A stretch of DNA of 64,000 nucleotides from DASRWI01 sp035654655 (GTDB lineage: Bacteria > Bacteroidota > Ignavibacteria > Ignavibacteriales > Ignavibacteriaceae), in NCBI GenBank assembly GCA_035654655.1, contig DASRWI010000005.1, positions 21,805 to 85,804 on the forward strand, given 5' to 3'. How positions within the stretch are numbered: the stretch's first letter is position 1; each line of letters opens with the position of its first letter. Below the pieces are notes generated by a model. That model saw nothing but the letters and a program-made list of their open reading frames with translations, ran no database searches and had not been told where the DNA came from. The position numbers were made by a program, and so were the translations under genes. Shown in pieces: positions 53,928 to 63,949 of the stretch.

Positions 53928-56900
53928 TTATTTTTTAGTTGTATCGTTGAAGAGATTCTTAGTAGAAGTATCTTTTCCTGATAACATCATTCTATAAAGA
54001 TTAATTTTTTGGTCAAGATAAATTACATTTGGATCTTGAGGAGAAAAATTAGCTTTTAATCTTTCAGCCATATCAATTGCTTTTCTATAATCTTTCAACC
54101 TGTCATAAGTTTCAAAAAGAATATAATAAGCATTGAACATATCCTGCTCATCTCCTGATGCAATTTGTTTTTCAGCTTGAGCTATTAAATTTTGGGATAC
54201 AGCCTTGTACTTATCTATTGAACCTGCATTGTAATAAACTTCTCCCATTTGGAATAAAATAGGAAGTTCAGCAGGAACATTAGATATAGGCATTTTAGTA
54301 TCCATCAAGTTCATTGTTTCAATTGCCTGTTGCGGCTGCTTAATACTATTGTAATAATTAGCTAATCTAATGAAGGCAAATCTATAGTTTATAATTAATC
54401 TTCTGTGGTTTTCATCTAAGAAAATACTTGGGTCATTTAATCCTCTAAACTTCATTCCCATTTTATAATCTTTAGAGAAAGAAGGATTTTCATTAAACAA
54501 TTGAGCTCTTAAAATTTCAGGGTTGATGAAATCTTGTCCCGGTTTACGTTTTTCAGGAACAAACCTCATTGCCATACCTTCCATTTTCAAATAATCGCCT
54601 AATCCAATTTTACTATCTTCGGAGCAGGTAACTGCAAAGTAAATTGGTCTTCTCCAATTATTATCTTTTAAGATTTGGTAAACCATAATGTCCTGAACTC
54701 TAAATAATTTATACTGACCATAAGGAGTTCCAGGAATTGTCCAGCCTATTTTACCTTCTCTTACTACAGATGAATCAGCGGACTTAAGTGTCTGCAATAC
54801 ATCCTGAGGTAACGATGAATCAGGAGTTCTAGGTACAGTTATCAATGCAGGAATAGGATTACCCAAATATGGCTGCATCTGAATAATCTGTTCATCAGTT
54901 AAATTCATTGCAACTTTACCAACTTTATACGGGTCATTATTCTTTAATTGTCTTATATACCAATCAGTATTAAGCAAGCTAAGGTTAACAATCTTAACAT
55001 CTCTTCTTACACCTTCAACATCCTGAAGATACCATAATGGGAAAGTATCATTATCGCCATTAGTAAACAGAATTGAATTAGGTGCGCAGCTTTGTAATAA
55101 GTTATAAGAATAGTCCCAGGGAATCCAGCTCTTTGAACGATCGTGAGTATAGTAATTAGCTCTAATCATATTAACTGGAATAAAGATGAAAGCAAATAAA
55201 ATTACTCCAAACACAACTGCTTTCTGAGCGGAAAGACTTTTTATTCTTTTACCAAGCAAATCGATTAATCCGATAACTCCTATAGCAATCCATATAGAGT
55301 AAACGAAGAATGCTCCCACATAGAAGTAATCTCTTTCTCTTGGCTGCGGCTGTTGTTGATTTTGATAGAACGCAGTAAGGTAGCCCATAAAAATAAACAG
55401 AATCATAAAGACTGAAGCCATCTTCCAATTCTTTTTGAAATGGAAATAAATTCCTAATAATCCAAAGAGAAGAGGGATAGCAAATAATGAATCCTTAGCT
55501 TCTCCTCCAAACTTTATTCCAAGTATTTTTCCGAAAATATTTCCAATGCTATTGAAAGGTGCAATATTAACACCAGCATCCTGATCCCAACCTTCACGAC
55601 CGGCATAATTCCATAAGAAATAGCGTGTCATCATATGGTTCATCTGGTAAGTCCAGAAGAAATCGAGGTCATTTGAATAATTTGTATAAACACCTTGCTG
55701 ATGTGCTTCAGCGGTAAATCTTCTTTTGAAATTAGGGAAATCTCCGTATTGTTCACGATTTAAGTAAGAAATTAATTCAGTGAATTTATCCGGTTCGTTT
55801 TCATTCATTGGAGGATTTTGATTGCTTCTAATAATAACCATGGCAAATGAAGTAAACCCTATAAGAATGAAAACAGCAGTCATTGCAGCTAAATGCAATG
55901 TAGGTTTTCCATTTTTACTTGCATAGTAAGCAAGATAGCCAAAGGCTGCAAAAATGATTAGTAATGAAATAATTCCCATAGTTGTATTGTTTCCTGCAAT
56001 TGCAACCATAATCTTAGGAACAAGCTTTACTACTCCAGGATAGGTTAAACCTAAAGCAGGAATGCCAATTAATAATGGGAAATAGAAAGAATTTTTTCTT
56101 AATGTTAGTTTATAAAAAGCTCCAATAATGATGGCACTTATTATTAAAAATGTAATAATAAATTTCATATCAAAAGCTTTATATTCTTCAGGTGAAGGAG
56201 GTTGAACCCCTGTTTGAGCAGCCCATAAAGCAAAGGCAACAACGAGAAGAATAAAAACATGAGCTAAAAATAAGTAGCCGGATTTTCTAACTGTTGCTTC
56301 ATCGTCAGTATCTTTAATATATTTCTTGAAAGAAATAATCATAACAACAGGTACGATTGCAAGTAAAGCCATCAAATGTACACCTATTGAAATACCTAAA
56401 AGATAGGCAATCATATAGATATACTTTTCATTACCAACTTCATCTGACTTTTCATACCATTCCATAATTAACCAAACGATTGCGGCAAAAAGGAAAGTAC
56501 TGAATGCATAAACTTCTGCTTCAACACCGTTGAACCAAAAAGTATCGCTGAATGAAAATGATAATGCACCAATAGCAGCTGCAAAATAAACAGCAATGGT
56601 TTCGATAAGTGCAGGTTTATTTCCAACGTATTCTTTTGAAGAATAACTTAAGCCTCTGATATTTTCAATTAACTTAACAGAAATTAAGTATAAGAATAAC
56701 ACAGATAAAGCTGAAGATAAAACTGAGATTAAGTTTACTTCATATGCAACATTGCTTCCTAAAGGAAGTATAGAAAATATTCTGCCTAATAGAAGAAAAA
56801 ATGGTGCACCCGGAGGGTGTGGAACTTGCAATGAGTAACTGGCAGCAATAAATTCCCCGCAATCCCAAAAAGAAACTGAAGGCTGCATAGTCATTAATAA

Positions 56901-56963
56901 TACAATTAAAGAAATAAGAAATACGACTAAAGCCGTAATCCTATTGGTGAGCTTATAATTCAT
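53928..56963 (-). CDS. DUF2723 (TMEM260-like) membrane protein
   Basis: 1011 residues. About 13 membrane helices lie in the first 600 residues. The family opening is MQPSVSFWDCGEFIAASYSLQVPHPPGAPFFLL, split by a normal Asp-Cys-Gly-Glu motif. A DDRSKSW-like loop and NGDNDTFPLWYLQ follow. The soluble C-terminal third holds tetratricopeptide-type helices. TMEM260 relatives are O-mannosyltransferases in eukaryotes; the bacterial family is assumed to be a GT-C glycosyltransferase. It is one of the largest genes in the window and stands alone. Confidence 0.93.
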   Translation of the reverse strand: MNYKLTNRITALVVFLISLIVLLMTMQPSVSFWDCGEFIAASYSLQVPHPPGAPFFLLLGRIFSILPLGSNVAYEVNLISVLSSALSVLFLYLISVKLIENIRGLSYSSKEYVGNKPALIETIAVYFAAAIGALSFSFSDTFWFNGVEAEVYAFSTFLFAAIVWLIMEWYEKSDEVGNEKYIYMIAYLLGISIGVHLMALLAIVPVVMIISFKKYIKDTDDEATVRKSGYLFLAHVFILLVVAFALWAAQTGVQPPSPEEYKAFDMKFIITFLIISAIIIGAFYKLTLRKNSFYFPLLIGIPALGLTYPGVVKLVPKIMVAIAGNNTTMGIISLLIIFAAFGYLAYYASKNGKPTLHLAAMTAVFILIGFTSFAMVIIRSNQNPPMNENEPDKFTELISYLNREQYGDFPNFKRRFTAEAHQQGVYTNYSNDLDFFWTYQMNHMMTRYFLWNYAGREGWDQDAGVNIAPFNSIGNIFGKILGIKFGGEAKDSLFAIPLLFGLLGIYFHFKKNWKMASVFMILFIFMGYLTAFYQNQQQPQPRERDYFYVGAFFVYSIWIAIGVIGLIDLLGKRIKSLSAQKAVVFGVILFAFIFIPVNMIRANYYTHDRSKSWIPWDYSYNLLQSCAPNSILFTNGDNDTFPLWYLQDVEGVRRDVKIVNLSLLNTDWYIRQLKNNDPYKVGKVAMNLTDEQIIQMQPYLGNPIPALITVPRTPDSSLPQDVLQTLKSADSSVVREGKIGWTIPGTPYGQYKLFRVQDIMVYQILKDNNWRRPIYFAVTCSEDSKIGLGDYLKMEGMAMRFVPEKRKPGQDFINPEILRAQLFNENPSFSKDYKMGMKFRGLNDPSIFLDENHRRLIINYRFAFIRLANYYNSIKQPQQAIETMNLMDTKMPISNVPAELPILFQMGEVYYNAGSIDKYKAVSQNLIAQAEKQIASGDEQDMFNAYYILFETYDRLKDYRKAIDMAERLKANFSPQDPNVIYLDQKINLYRMMLSGKDTSTKNLFNDTTKK

Positions 56964-57035
56964 TCATTGACCTCAAAAATAAAATAGAAGTAAAAATTAC
57001 TTAGATTAGGTTTATTAAGCAATTGAAAAAACTCT

Positions 57036-57260
57036 TTATTCCTCTTTTTTCTTAAAATAATTATCATATTTATGAATATCGGAGGGTTTATAGTATTTGT
57101 CGAAAAGTTCTTTAAGTCTATTCAAAGAAACAGTATCAAAATCCTCTTCATCTTTATCTCTTTTAATGAACATTTTATATTCATCAAATTCTTTCGGAGT
57201 TAAATCTCTCTCATACTTTCTCAGCTCAGTCAGGTATTTTTTCTGGTCTTTAAGTTTCAT
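57036..57260 (-). CDS. Small Lys/Asp-rich hypothetical protein
   Basis: 74 residues, highly charged and helical with no signal or membrane segment. A clear AUG with a GGAG element 6 bases upstream and a codon pattern like its neighbours support it as a gene. I do not recognise a family. It lies 72 bases upstream of the DUF2723 gene on the same strand. Confidence 0.65.
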   Translation of the reverse strand: MKLKDQKKYLTELRKYERDLTPKEFDEYKMFIKRDKDEEDFDTVSLNRLKELFDKYYKPSDIHKYDNYFKKKEE

Positions 57261-57408
57261 AAATACTCCATAAACTTAGGGCAAAAATAATAAAAAAAAC
57301 AACAATCTGTATATATCAATTGTAAGGATATAGATTGAATTGTATTTAAATGAGCGTCTTACTATCTTAAAAACTACTTTTTTTTAAATTTATGCCAGGA
57401 TTATATCG

Positions 57409-58833
57409 ATGCTTGAATTACAAAGAACCATTGCTCAACCGGTTTCAATTACAGGAATAGGATTACACACGGGGACTACTTGTACAATGACCTTCAAACC
57501 AGCCCCGGAAAATTATGGAATAAGGTTTATTAGAGTTGATTTAGGTGGAAATCCTGAAATTCCTGCCATTGCCGATAATGTTGTGGATGTTTCAAGGGGT
57601 ACTACTTTAGGAATTGGTGAAGCAAAAGTTTATACAGTTGAACACGTTTTAGCTTCAATAGTCGGATTACAAATTGACAATATTATTATTGAATTAGATG
57701 GCATTGAACCTCCTATTGGTGATGGAAGTGCAATGCCTTATGTTGAAGAATTATTAAAAGTTGGTTTTGAACAGCAGACAGCTCCAAAAGATTATTTAAT
57801 TATTGATGAAACAGTTGCATTTAAAGATGAAGGAAGACAAGTTGATATTGTTGCCTTACCGATGGATAGCTATAGAATTACCATTATGGTTGATTATCAA
57901 AATCCGGCATTAGGCAGCCAACATACCGGTATGTTTGATTTAGAAAAAGAGTTTGTAAGTGAATTTGCTCCTGCAAGAACCTTCTGTTTTTTAAGCGAAG
58001 TTGAAATGCTTGCAGATCAGGGGCTTATTAAAGGCGGCGACATTGATAATGCTGTTGTTATTGTTGATAGGGAAGCAAATGAAGAGGAACTTGATAATCT
58101 TAGAGTAAGAATTGGTACAAAAGAGAAATTACAATTAGGCAATAATGGAATTCTTAATAACAAAGAATTGAGATTTAAGAATGAACCAGTTCGTCATAAA
58201 CTATTAGATTTATTAGGCGACCTTGCTTTAATTGGTGCTCCAATAAAAGCTCAGATTCTTGCTGCTCGTCCGGGTCATAAAGCAAATGTTGAATTTGCCA
58301 AGATGATAAGAAAATTATATCAGCAGAAAAAGCTTGTTAAGAAATTCCAGTTCGTGAAGAAAGAGGGAGTTGTATTTGATGTTAATGCAATAAAGAGAAT
58401 ACTTCCTCATAGATATCCATTCTTATTAGTTGATAAAATAATTCATCTTGAGTTAGACAAAAAAGTTATTGGTGTTAAGAATGTTACTGCCAATGAACCT
58501 TTCTTTGAAGGGCACTTTCCTGGTCAGCCTGTTATGCCTGGTGTTTTAATTGTTGAAGCAATGGCTCAAACAGGAGGCATTATGATGATGAACTCTCTTC
58601 CTAATATGGATGAAAAACTTGTTTACTTTATGCAGATAAACAATGTTAAGTTCCGTAAGCCTGTTGTCCCTGGTGACCAATTAGTTTTTGAAGTTGAAAT
58701 GGTGACAAAGAAAAGTAAAATATTTATGATGAGCGGAAAAGCTTACGTTGATAATGTTCTCGTTACTGAAGCTGATTTTATGGCTGGTGTGGTTGATAGA
58801 GATATTCCTAAACAGCCTGAAAAACAATCTTAA
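57409..58833 (+). CDS. lpxC-fabZ: LpxC-FabZ fusion (lipid A deacetylase / hydroxyacyl-ACP dehydratase)
   Basis: 474 residues. The LpxC half (about 1-310) has the zinc ligand His in YTVEHVLAS, a His and Asp in RHKLLDLLGDL, and the catalytic His in GHKANVEFA. The FabZ half (about 325-474) has LPHRYPFLLVDKI, then EGHFPGQPVMPGVLIVEA with the active-site His and Glu. LpxC commits UDP-GlcNAc to lipid A; FabZ supplies the unsaturated acyl chain step. This fusion is typical of the Bacteroidota-Chlorobi group. Its stop overlaps the next gene by one base. Confidence 0.96.
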   Translation: MLELQRTIAQPVSITGIGLHTGTTCTMTFKPAPENYGIRFIRVDLGGNPEIPAIADNVVDVSRGTTLGIGEAKVYTVEHVLASIVGLQIDNIIIELDGIEPPIGDGSAMPYVEELLKVGFEQQTAPKDYLIIDETVAFKDEGRQVDIVALPMDSYRITIMVDYQNPALGSQHTGMFDLEKEFVSEFAPARTFCFLSEVEMLADQGLIKGGDIDNAVVIVDREANEEELDNLRVRIGTKEKLQLGNNGILNNKELRFKNEPVRHKLLDLLGDLALIGAPIKAQILAARPGHKANVEFAKMIRKLYQQKKLVKKFQFVKKEGVVFDVNAIKRILPHRYPFLLVDKIIHLELDKKVIGVKNVTANEPFFEGHFPGQPVMPGVLIVEAMAQTGGIMMMNSLPNMDEKLVYFMQINNVKFRKPVVPGDQLVFEVEMVTKKSKIFMMSGKAYVDNVLVTEADFMAGVVDRDIPKQPEKQS

Positions 58834-59603
58834 TGAATTGGTATTTTTTAAATACAGGAATTAATACCGGCAGATTTAATATGGATTTTGATATCCAATT
58901 GTCTAAAAGTATTAAACCCGGTGATGCTATATTAAGACTTTATAGATGGGAACCTTATTGTATTTCTCTTGGAGCAAATCAAAAAGAAGATTCCATAAAT
59001 ATTGAAAAATCTTTTGCTGATAATATTGATGTTGTAAAAAGACCTACCGGAGGGAGAGCTGTTCTTCACGCTGAAGAATTAACTTATTCCTGCATTACAA
59101 CTTTAGAGACCAGCAAATCTGTAAGAAACTTCTACGAGGAAATAAACTATGCCTTAAAAGTAGGATTAGGTTTATATGACTCAGCACTTGAAAAAGTAGA
59201 ACTTGAAAATGCACAGACTAATTTTCAGGATTTCTATAAACAAAAAGAAAGTTTAATTTGCTTTGCAGCATCTGCAAAAAGTGAATTGAAATATTCAGGT
59301 AAAAAGTTGGTCGGAAGTGCCCAAAGAAAATTGGGTAAATCTATTTTGCAGCATGGTTCAATTCTTTGTGGAGATTTTCATAAGAACATCATCAAATATC
59401 TTGACCTTTCATTTGATGAATATGAAAAAATATCTGAAGAAATTAATACCAAGACTATTGATATGGGTGAAATTTTAAATTCTAAAATAGATTATGATAA
59501 ATTATCAGATTGCATCTATAAAGGATTTGAAAAATTCTACGGTGTTGAACTAACAAATAATTTACCTGAAGATTATTTTATTACAGAAAGAAGTTTGCAA
59601 TAA
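58833..59603 (+). CDS. Lipoate-protein ligase A / octanoyltransferase family protein
   Basis: 256 residues. The fold signature is PTGGRAVLHAEELTYSC, followed by SAKSELKYSGKKLVGSAQR with the conserved lysine that binds the acyl-adenylate, and LQHGSIL. These enzymes attach lipoate or octanoate to lipoyl domains of 2-oxoacid dehydrogenases and GcvH. Only the catalytic domain is present, without the accessory C-terminal domain of LplA, so an octanoyl-transferase type is possible. It is coupled to lpxC-fabZ by a one-base overlap and followed by panB after 2 bases. Confidence 0.9.
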   Translation: MNWYFLNTGINTGRFNMDFDIQLSKSIKPGDAILRLYRWEPYCISLGANQKEDSINIEKSFADNIDVVKRPTGGRAVLHAEELTYSCITTLETSKSVRNFYEEINYALKVGLGLYDSALEKVELENAQTNFQDFYKQKESLICFAASAKSELKYSGKKLVGSAQRKLGKSILQHGSILCGDFHKNIIKYLDLSFDEYEKISEEINTKTIDMGEILNSKIDYDKLSDCIYKGFEKFYGVELTNNLPEDYFITERSLQ

Positions 59604-59605
59604 AA

Positions 59606-60421
59606 ATGAGTACAGAACAGGAAATTAAAAAAATAACTACTAAAGCTTTGCTTCTTTTAAAGAAGAAAGGCGTTAAGATTACAGCTTTAACTGCTTACGA
59701 TTTTATTACAGCTAAATTATTGGATGAAGCAGGAATAGACGTAATATTAGTAGGGGACTCCTTAAGTAATGTTTTTCAGGGAAATGATACAACATTACCT
59801 GTAACAATGGATGAAATGATTTATCATACAAAAGCAGTTGCAAAAGGAATAAACAGGGCAATGCTTGTTGTTGATATGCCTTTTATGTCATATCAATTAA
59901 GTATTGATGAAGCTTTCAGAAATGCAGGAAGGATTTTGAAGGAAACTCCTGCAGTAGCAGTTAAGCTTGAAGGTGGAGAAAGAGTTGCTGAGACAATTAG
60001 AAAAATTACTGAGAATGGAATTCCTGTAATGGGGCATATGGGATTAACTCCACAAAGCATTCATCAGTTTGGAAGTTATAGGGAAAGAGGAAGAAATAAA
60101 GAAGAGGCTGATGAAATTTTAAAAGATGCCAAGATAATTGAACAAGCCGGTGCTTTCTCATTGGTTCTTGAAAAAATTCCTGCTGAACTTGCAAAAGAAG
60201 TTACAGCTTCATTGAAAATTCCTACGATAGGAATTGGAGCAGGTGTCCATTGCGATGGTCAGATTTTAGTTACTCCTGATATGCTTGGATTAAATACAGA
60301 TTTTCATCCAAGGTTTGTTCGTTACTATGCACAGCTTGCTGATGAAATGAAAAAAGCTGTTTCAAAATATATTGATGATATTAAAAGTTCTAACTTTCCA
60401 AACCAGGAAGAGAGTTATTAG
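59606..60421 (+). CDS. panB: 3-methyl-2-oxobutanoate hydroxymethyltransferase
   Basis: 271 residues, the family's normal length. The motifs are LTAYDFITAKLLDEAGIDVILVGDSLSNV, VVVDMPFMSYQ, VKLEGGERVAETI, MGHMGLTPQS, and the GIGAGVHCDGQILVTPDMLG end. It transfers a methylene group from methylene-THF to 2-oxoisovalerate, the first step of pantoate and CoA synthesis. It ends a three-gene run with lpxC-fabZ and the lipoate ligase gene. Confidence 0.97.
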   Translation: MSTEQEIKKITTKALLLLKKKGVKITALTAYDFITAKLLDEAGIDVILVGDSLSNVFQGNDTTLPVTMDEMIYHTKAVAKGINRAMLVVDMPFMSYQLSIDEAFRNAGRILKETPAVAVKLEGGERVAETIRKITENGIPVMGHMGLTPQSIHQFGSYRERGRNKEEADEILKDAKIIEQAGAFSLVLEKIPAELAKEVTASLKIPTIGIGAGVHCDGQILVTPDMLGLNTDFHPRFVRYYAQLADEMKKAVSKYIDDIKSSNFPNQEESY

Positions 60422-60469
60422 TTTTTATTTTTATTTAAAGATATTGTGCGACCCATAAAGATTGATATT

Positions 60470-61639
60470 ATGAAGATTAGATTTATATTTTTTTATTTTC
60501 TATTACTAACTGCTGTAATACTACCACAAAATACTTCCGAATTATCACCTTCAACTGATGCTGAACATTTTCTTGAAGGTGCAAAAGTTTATGACATTAA
60601 ACAAACTGATAATTTAATTTTAGTAGCTACCTACGGTGATGGAGTTTTTGCCTTTGATAAAGCAGAAGGAAAGTGGACCAGTTATTCAACAAAGAATAAT
60701 ACCATTGAGAATGATTTCTTCTACTGCATCGCTTCAAGTAAGGATTATATCTGGGCAGGCTCAAGTGAAGGATTGTTTACTTATGATAAGAAGAAAGACC
60801 AATGGACTAAAAGAAGTTTTGCCTTAGGCGGTCAATTTGGTAATTGGATAAGGGCTTTAAAATATGACCCTGATGAAAATACTTTATGGATTGGCAGATT
60901 TAGAAACATTACCAGGCTGGATGTAGCTAAGAAAAAATTTACAGATTACGACCGTACTCAGAAAAATGATGCTAAATCTAATACTTTTTTATCAATCGAA
61001 CTTGATGGTGATAGTTTAATTTGGTTTGGAACTGAATCCGGTGTTCATAAGCTAAATAAAAGATTAGGTCCAGATAATGCAGATGCCTGGACGTATCTCA
61101 ACAATAGAGATGGAGGTTTTCTTGATGAAGGAGATGCTGTTGCTGTTGGCGATATGATGCAGGAAGGGAATTACATCTGGTTTGGAACAGAAGAATTTGT
61201 AACTCCTGAAAAACCAAAATTCAATGTTGGCGGGGTTTATCGTTTTGACCATAAATCTGCCTGGGATAGAATATCCAAACAAAATGGACTTACTTCAAAT
61301 GGTGTTTACAGTTTAGAAAGAACCGGCAATTATGTATGGGCAAGTCTATACTGGTTTGATAGGAATGATAAGCAGGAATATGGAAAAGGATTAGTTTTAA
61401 TAAATAGATTTAATGGAGTGGTGAAGCCACTTGATTTAAATATGACCAACGTTAATACTTCAACTATTTTCAGTTTATACTTTGATGGTAATGATATGTG
61501 GATAGGTACAGATAATGGATTATGGAGATTGCCTGTTGTTAATCCATTAGCAAAGTGGACAGCCACAAAAGAAGAAAAGCAAAAAGACCAAACCAAAGCC
61601 CCAATAAAAAAGAAACCTACCAAAAAGAAGAAGAAGTAA
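60470..61639 (+). CDS. Exported beta-propeller protein (two-component-regulator-propeller type)
   Basis: 389 residues from the ATG at 60470; an in-frame GTG eight codons earlier (60446) is less likely, because the signal peptide starts at this Met. After a signal of about 20 residues come repeated blades of the form 'D-x-xx-IWxGxxxGLxxxD' (YIWAGSSEGLFTYD and NDMWIGTDNGLWRL), typical of the reg_prop propeller found in hybrid sensors. No kinase part follows. A Lys-rich tail ends the protein. The function is unknown; propellers of this kind bind ligands or proteins in the periplasm. Confidence 0.85.
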   Translation: MKIRFIFFYFLLLTAVILPQNTSELSPSTDAEHFLEGAKVYDIKQTDNLILVATYGDGVFAFDKAEGKWTSYSTKNNTIENDFFYCIASSKDYIWAGSSEGLFTYDKKKDQWTKRSFALGGQFGNWIRALKYDPDENTLWIGRFRNITRLDVAKKKFTDYDRTQKNDAKSNTFLSIELDGDSLIWFGTESGVHKLNKRLGPDNADAWTYLNNRDGGFLDEGDAVAVGDMMQEGNYIWFGTEEFVTPEKPKFNVGGVYRFDHKSAWDRISKQNGLTSNGVYSLERTGNYVWASLYWFDRNDKQEYGKGLVLINRFNGVVKPLDLNMTNVNTSTIFSLYFDGNDMWIGTDNGLWRLPVVNPLAKWTATKEEKQKDQTKAPIKKKPTKKKKK

Positions 61640-61699
61640 AAAGCGAAGGGTCTAAAAAGAATAGTCAATACATATGAGATTGAGTAATCCACCCAAACT

Positions 61700-61939
61700 G
61701 TCATCCAGAGGGAAGTCCTTCCCCTTAAGGGATGTATTTAGGATGACCGTAGGGATCTCTGACATAGGTGATGTTAGAATGTTTATCTTCCGGGCACTTC
61801 AACAAGCTCAGTATGACACTTCTCGGTACATTTTCTTCGCTACGCTCAGAAAACACTGCTCCAAAGGAGTCCCCATGGGAAAGACCCTTCTCTCTTCGGT
61901 CATTCGTAGTATGCTCTCATCTTTATTTGTTTAATATCC
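61700..61939. repeat. Composite intergenic repeat region
   Basis: The 340-base gap 61640-61979 contains an outer inverted repeat GTCATCC/GGATGAC (61700-61706 with 61741-61747) around inner pairs (GGGAAG/CTTCCC and CCCTTAAGGG). An ACTTCAACAAGCTCAGTATGA-like unit and a copy of the repeat at 28748 (61819-61857) follow, then an array of further short units. Small open frames here are shadows of repeats. No gene is supported. Confidence 0.75.
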
Positions 61940-61979
61940 TTCTTCGTACTAATTTTAATTAAACAAATTTAAGATTGAT

Positions 61980-63529
61980 ATGAAGAAAAGCTTAAATGAT
62001 TTTTTTGCTGCTAACAAATTCCTGCTTCTTCTTGGTTTTATTAATTTCCTTATAATTTATCTTTCAAGCTTTAATAAAGCATATGAATATTTTATTGATG
62101 AATTTTATTATATAGCCTGCGCTAACAATCCCGCGGCGGGTTATGTTGACCATCCTCCTCTGGCTCCATTGATATTAACTGTATATAAAGCAATTTTCGG
62201 GACATCTATTTATGCAATAAGATTTTTACCGGCTCTTGCTTCTGCTGTTACTGTTTTTCTTGGAGGAATTCTTACCAGGAAAATTGGAGGATATCTTTTT
62301 GCTCAAGTATTTAGCAGTATAACCATTATGTGTTTTCCTGTTCTTGCTGCAATGTCAGGCTTTTATTCAATGAACGCTTTCGAACCATTACTTGCACTGA
62401 TTGCGATAATCTTAATAGTAGATATTATAAATAATTATGATATAAAGAAGTGGCTGTATATCGGGTTTGTTTTTGGATTAGGTATGAATAACAAGCATAC
62501 TTTTGTAATTATAATTGCATTCATTCTTTTATCATTAATTATTTCAGGGAAATGGAAATTATTATGGAATAAATATTTCTTTATAGGGTTATTTATTTCG
62601 CTCATTCTGATAGTACCAAACATTATTTGACAGATACAAAATAATTTTCCTTCAATTGAATTTTATAGGAATATTACTGAACACAAAAATGTTTATACTC
62701 CTCCATTGGAGTTTATAGCAAATCAACTCCTTCTTGCTTCGCCTTTTACTTTACCTTTGTGGATTGGAGGTATAATATTCTTGTTTATTAAACCAGAACT
62801 TAAACAATACAGATTTACTGCCTACTTATTTATTATTTCTTATTTATTTTTTATGATATCAGGAACAAGCAGGGGAGATAGAATGGCTTATGCATATCCA
62901 GTTGTTTTTTCTGCATCAGCTATTTGGTTTGAAAAAATTTCATCAAGGAAAAATTTATTCTTTTTAAAACCTCTTATATTTTCCTTCTGATAATTGGATT
63001 TGCAATTGCCGTACCTTTGTTTCTTCCATATTTCAGTTATGAACAAGTTCTAAAATATACTACTGCGATTGGCTTTAATACAGAAATGGAAGTTGGAAAG
63101 AAACCTCCCTTGCCTCAATTACTTGCTGACAGAATTGGATGGAAGGAAAAAGTGGATATAGTTGGCAAAGCTTATAAATCATTAACTCCTGAGGAACAAA
63201 AGAGAACTATAGTTGCAGGGAATAATTATGGTAAAGCCGGAGCCATTGAACTATATGGGAAGAAGTATGGTATTCCTTTCGCAGCTTCAGGGCATAATAA
63301 TTATTATCTTTGGAGCAAAGAAAGACTGAATGGTGATATTCTTCTTGAGTTGAATAGTGTGGATGCCTATGATGGATATAAGGAAGTGTTTGGAGATGTT
63401 CAAAAATTTAATGGAGTTTATACTAATAAGTATGTATCAGAGCATGAAAATAATCTTCAGGTTTTTATTTGCAGGTATCCTAAGGTAAGTACGCGCCAAT
63501 TATTAGAGAACGGAAGATTTTATTATTGA
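61980..63529 (+). pseudogene. GT39-family (PMT_2) glycosyltransferase gene with premature stop and frameshift
   Basis: The product starts with a helix, then the acidic-pair loop YFIDEFYYIACANNPAAGYVDHPP, the hallmark of GT39 lipid-linked sugar transferases. The frame is open to 62627, where a TGA at 62628-62630 replaces the Trp expected in PNIIWQI. It continues in the same frame to a TGA at 62988-62990, while the conserved protein resumes in another frame (FLLIIGFAIAVPLFLPYF, to the stop at 63529). The shift lies near the T/A runs at 62961-62970. About 515 residues would be encoded. Two independent lesions favour a true pseudogene over one sequencing error. Confidence 0.85.
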
Positions 63530-63532
63530 TTT

Positions 63533-63949
63533 ATGTTGAATGAAAGAAAACATATTAAGCTTATTGCACCATGCGGAATAAATTGCGGGTTGTGTATTGC
63601 GTATTTTCGTGAGAAAAATTCCTGCGGCGGATGTTTAAGTAATAATGTAAAATCAATCAGCTGTGTCAATTGTTTTATAAAGAATTGTACAAAGAAAAAA
63701 AATATTTACTGTTATTCCTGCAGCAGCTACCCCTGCCAAAGATTGAAACATCTTGATAAAAGATATAAAACAAAGTATGGGTTGAGTGTAATTGAAAATT
63801 TGAATTACATTAAAGAAAATGGACTTCGCAAGTTTGTTGAAAAAGAAAAATTTTATTGGGAATGCAAAGTTTGCGGAAGTCCATTATGCATGCACAGAGA
63901 TGAATGCATCAACTGCGGAGAACTTAGAGATAAGAGAAAATATTTTTAG
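63533..63949 (+). CDS. DUF3795 cysteine-rich protein
   Basis: 138 residues with 19 Cys, mostly in CxxC-like pairs. The opening APCGINCGLCIAYFREKNSCGGC and the later CYSCSSYPCQRLK match DUF3795, a zinc- or iron-sulfur-like family of unknown function found in anaerobes. The C-terminal SPLCMHRDECINCGELR adds another cluster-type site. The ATG is 3 bases after the end of the broken GT39 gene. The window ends 51 bases after its stop. Confidence 0.88.
   Translation: MLNERKHIKLIAPCGINCGLCIAYFREKNSCGGCLSNNVKSISCVNCFIKNCTKKKNIYCYSCSSYPCQRLKHLDKRYKTKYGLSVIENLNYIKENGLRKFVEKEKFYWECKVCGSPLCMHRDECINCGELRDKRKYF

Noticed and set aside
61674..61962. Two overlapping small open frames in the gap before the GT39 pseudogene
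   Set aside because: They consist entirely of dispersed repeat units and have no starts with ribosome sites; no protein family is recognisable.
62628..62630. UGA read as tryptophan (alternative code)
   Set aside because: TGA is used as a normal stop elsewhere in the window (for example at the end of hydA) and conserved Trp positions use TGG; the same gene has a second lesion.
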